NCBI GenBank assembly: GCA_947474395.1
Contig: CANJID010000033.1
Location: 1 to 44,358, forward strand
DNA: 44,358 nt
Reading direction: 5' to 3'
Source: Caulobacterales bacterium
GTDB lineage: Bacteria; Pseudomonadota; Alphaproteobacteria; Caulobacterales; Caulobacteraceae
A program made the position numbers and the translations under genes. The notes under the pieces are model-generated. The model had not been told where the DNA came from, searched no databases, and worked only from the letters and a program-made list of their open reading frames with translations. Positions within the stretch are counted from its first letter, which is position 1. Each line of letters starts with the position of its first letter. Shown piece after piece: positions 42,724 through 44,358 of this stretch.

Positions 42724-42771
42724 TGGCGCACTCGACAGGATTCGAACCTGTGACCTTTGCCTTCGGAGGGC
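42724..42771 (-). tRNA. tRNA-Arg(CCG) 3' half, truncated (right att site)
   Basis: On the minus strand: anticodon loop CTCCGAA (anticodon CCG) with 3' stem GGCAA, variable loop, T-arm ACAGG-TTCGAAT-CCTGT, then acceptor strand CGAGTGC, discriminator G and CCA. The D-arm and 5' acceptor strand are missing; the sequence changes to AT-rich DNA just before the anticodon loop. It is not a working tRNA but a clear attachment-site remnant. Confidence 0.8.
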
Positions 42772-43072
42772 GCAATACGATTATAAAACATCAAGGATTT
42801 CAATAACGTAAGGACAATTTAGAGAGTGTGTGCATCTTTTGCAACATTCCTTGTGTCAATTTCGACTGCTAAAAACCCTCATAAAAACAGTCACTTCTCT
42901 GGTAATTGACGACGGTTTTCGAATGACAGGTTATGGTCACTGAGGGACAAGTTTTTGGGGTCCGAAACCCTCATAAATCGTCTCTTCGCTAAACGTTGAT
43001 CCGACGGTCACGCTTAGCCAATAAATCCCCATCATCTTGCAATCCCGAGAGGTTAGCTTTCGGGAGGCAACC
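42772..43072. other. AT-rich gap with short repeats
   Basis: No gene seen. It holds one copy of the 35-bp promoter-like repeat (42906-42940) and two copies of AAACCCTCATAAA (42873-42885, 42965-42977). Base composition is clearly lower in GC than everything to the left. Confidence 0.6.
42906..42940 (+). repeat. 35-bp promoter-like repeat, copy 1
   Basis: Begins TTGACGACGG and ends GGTTATGGTCAC; identical in all 35 positions to 43343-43377. TTGACG is a -35 consensus, and GGTTAT 17 bases later could be the -10. The gene at 43073 follows. Confidence 0.7.
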
Positions 43073-43273
43073 TTGGCTGAATACGAGATTGGTGATCTGT
43101 TCGTCGACAAGACCGAGAAGTCGGTCACAGCGATTATTACCGACAAAAAGGTAATGAATGGAATTACCCACTACCTTCTGCGCATCGATCCAAGCCGATA
43201 TAAGAACCAATCTGGGTGGATCTCAAAATACGGGATTCTGATTGATTTCGAGCTAATGGGGACTCAAGAGTAA
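43073..43273 (+). CDS. Small phage-like protein A
   Basis: I do not recognise this 66-residue protein. TTG 43073 is preceded by GGGAGG at ideal spacing. It starts AEYEIGDLFVDKTEKSVTAI after the initiator, followed by ITDKKVMNGITHYLL and GWISKYGILIDFEL, a beta-rich small domain. It lies 133 bp after the first 35-bp repeat and is AT-richer than host genes. It is likely a phage or plasmid accessory gene. Confidence 0.55.
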   Translation: MAEYEIGDLFVDKTEKSVTAIITDKKVMNGITHYLLRIDPSRYKNQSGWISKYGILIDFELMGTQE

Positions 43274-43342
43274 GCCGAAGAACCCCATCACAGCCTTCCT
43301 CAAATCGATCTTTGGTTAGCCCCCCAGTCACATCCGCACGTC

Positions 43343-43377
43343 TTGACGACGGTTTTCGAATGACAGGTTATGGTCAC
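43343..43377 (+). repeat. 35-bp promoter-like repeat, copy 2
   Basis: Identical to 42906-42940 while the flanks differ completely, so selection or recent duplication has kept exactly this segment. The gene at 43415 follows. Confidence 0.7.
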
Positions 43378-43414
43378 CCAGGACCACTCGAGGGTCCCAA
43401 GCGGGGTGACAACC

Positions 43415-43648
43415 ATGCTCCTGGGAATGTGGTACGAAGGGTCAAAGACCCTGACCATTCGTCGACCCAACGGTCAGACGTACAAGGTACCAGGGACATA
43501 CATCACCCAAGGTGGATACCGAGTGATGGGTGTGGAGACCGTCGGTAACGAGGTCCACGTCCTGACAGCGCCAGGGACCAACCCACGACCATCCCGTCGG
43601 GTGAAGTTCACGGACAGTGGGATGTACAAGGGATCAACGGGTATCTGA
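43415..43648 (+). CDS. Small phage-like protein B
   Basis: A 77-residue protein from ATG 43415: MLLGMWYEGSKTLTIRRPNG, then YKVPGTYITQGGYRVMGVET and a basic tail. It is beta-rich and not recognised. ATG 43370 is inside the promoter-like repeat and would precede the transcript, so 43415 is preferred. It has no similarity to protein A despite the shared upstream repeat. Confidence 0.5.
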   Translation: MLLGMWYEGSKTLTIRRPNGQTYKVPGTYITQGGYRVMGVETVGNEVHVLTAPGTNPRPSRRVKFTDSGMYKGSTGI

Positions 43649-43657
43649 CGGTCGAGA

Positions 43658-43783
43658 ATGGACGCCCTATCGATCCCTCAAGGACCTGTTCGGGTCGTGG
43701 ATGGCGATACCCTGGTCGTCAGCGGTCAGTTGGTTCGCCTGGATGGAATAGATACTCCAGAGCAACGGCAAATCGATCTGTAG
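43658..43783 (+). pseudogene. Truncated thermonuclease (SNase-like) fragment
   Basis: The 41-residue reading contains VRVVDGDTLVVSGQLVRLDG and IDTPEQRQ, the N-terminal strand and active-site start of staphylococcal-nuclease-like proteins. It stops at TAG 43781 just after the first motif. The catalytic Arg/Glu region is missing, and the sequence becomes AT-rich right after, so this is a cut gene. Confidence 0.65.
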
Positions 43784-43892
43784 ATCGCTGACGTGATCTC
43801 CTGCTTCTTGTCCAGAAATAAGTAGATCCCGCTGTTGAAATGACTGGCGAGAAAATTGAAATTGTAATTTATTATGACAAAAACATAATTGA

Positions 43893-44225
43893 TCAGTTGA
43901 AATTAAAGCCATTTTCCTGTGAAAAATCTTCGCTGAACTTTTCAAAAGCAATGTCTAATTGCTCTCTATTACGGATATCACCTTCAGAATTACACCAATC
44001 AGCAAGAAATAAATATTCTCCAACCATAGAGTGCGGCGGTCCTACCATCCCATTTGATAATCGGTACGGGTGTTTGTATTGAGAAGCGAGACGCTGACCA
44101 TGATCATGCATTTCTGCCATTTTATTAAATGGTAGGCGCTTATTGAACCTCGAGTTACTCAAGGCGTATGTATAAAACGTTTCAGGAGTAGGGGAGAACA
44201 GTTCTTTTAACTGTACGTCGTCAGA
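43893..44225 (-). pseudogene. AT-rich gene, 5' end probably cut by an insertion sequence
   Basis: On the minus strand the C-terminal part reads KMAEMHDHGQRLASQYKHPY, MVGPPHSMVGEYLFLADWCN and a Phe/Asn-rich end, and looks like real protein. Upstream, the frame stays open through LKELFSPTPETFYTYALSNS up to the GC-rich element edge without a credible start or Shine-Dalgarno site. The simplest reading is a gene interrupted near 44226. Function is not recognised; TTG 44162 is a formal start. Confidence 0.4.
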
Positions 44226-44358
44226 TGTTTTGAGACAGTTGGGGTTCGGATTTAGCGGAGAGATGGCCTCATCTGGGGTTGATATTTAGGCGGCGATCTT
44301 TCGGTGTTGCAAGCGCCGATGTTGGATGGTCTGGCGTTTGATGTGGGCCCGCTGGCGC
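44226..44358 (-). mobile_element. Edge of a probable insertion sequence
   Basis: GC content rises again here. A minus-strand frame enters from beyond the window and ends at TAA 44286-44288 with the very basic HIKRQTIQHRRLQHRKIAA, as at the end of some transposases. The interval 44226-44285 would be the terminal non-coding end (starting TGTTTTGAGACAG). Family not identified; low certainty. Confidence 0.3.

Larger units (their letters stand above)
33200..42740. mobile_element. 9.5-kb genomic island in tRNA-Arg(CCG), integrase decayed
   Basis: A 17-bp direct repeat equal to the tRNA-Arg 3' end lies at 33200-33216 and 42724-42740. Just inside each end is a pair of GTACCA half-sites with 12-bp period (33293-33310 and 42652-42669), as expected for integrase arm sites. 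Next to the tRNA end, reading inwards, is a broken tyrosine integrase (42219-42629). Cargo: PagL-like enzyme, RTX/RsaA-like protein, DUF1800, DUF1501, ApbE, DUF3570, DUF4266 and TlpA. Composition is close to the host, so the donor was probably a relative. Confidence 0.65.
42772..44285. mobile_element. AT-rich phage-like remnant
   Basis: Low GC compared with the rest of the window, small genes with repeated promoters, a truncated nuclease and a broken gene at its right end. It begins where the tRNA-Arg is cut at the anticodon arm, so it may be a second element that used this att point. The extent on the right is limited by a probable insertion sequence. Confidence 0.4.

Overview
The window is GC-rich alphaproteobacterial chromosome, most likely Caulobacterales and close to Phenylobacterium or Caulobacter. 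The evidence is gene content and protein flavour: a Caulobacter-type DnaA next to rpsT, GapR (DUF2312), two YdcH/DUF465 proteins, split pntAA/pntAB/pntB, aa3 oxidase subunit IV, COQ9, a hopanoid hpn cluster, and a protein with a domain resembling the LPS-anchoring end of the Caulobacter S-layer protein RsaA. No database was searched; all family calls are from reading the proteins.

Layout. 1-20410 is ordinary core genome: sdhAB (sdhA cut by the window edge), a membrane-tethered thioredoxin-like protein, dnaA, rpsT, a DUF465 pair, a GGDEF protein, purEK, COQ9, rpsU, the transhydrogenase operon, a COX subunit IV, a lytic transglycosylase, rpmJ, the gapR group, an OmpA-like protein and a FecBCD/BtuFCD-type importer. 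20590-26308 (minus strand) is hpnI-J-K-L plus a GT4 glycosyltransferase, i.e. hopanoid head-group tailoring. 26542-33160 (plus strand) is a FecI-FecR-TonB-receptor unit followed by a CDP-glycerol-transferase-like protein and a second GT4.

33200-42740 looks like a 9.5-kb genomic island. A 17-bp repeat equal to the 3' end of a tRNA-Arg(CCG) gene occurs at both ends, each end has a pair of GTACCA half-sites with 12-bp period, and a decayed tyrosine integrase lies next to the tRNA end. Its cargo is a PagL-like lipid A deacylase, an RTX protein with an RsaA-like anchor domain, a DUF1800/DUF1501 pair, and a tight four-gene operon tlpA-DUF4266-DUF3570-apbE. The DUF3570 beta-barrel carries a DILTGAT sequence that fits the Dxx[ST]GA[ST] motif on which ApbE installs FMN. 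This operon is the best candidate for an undescribed system: a flavinylated outer-membrane protein with a small lipoprotein ending in a Cys-Gly-Cys-Asn tail and a dedicated thioredoxin.

42772-44358 is AT-rich and phage-like: two small genes each preceded by the same 35-bp promoter-like repeat, a truncated thermonuclease, an AT-rich gene broken at its 5' end, and the edge of a probable insertion sequence. Three tRNA-Arg-derived scars (20371-20410, 33200-33216, 42724-42771) suggest repeated integration at this tRNA family. Two real genes appear to use non-standard start codons: ATC for rpsU and CTG for the TonB receptor.
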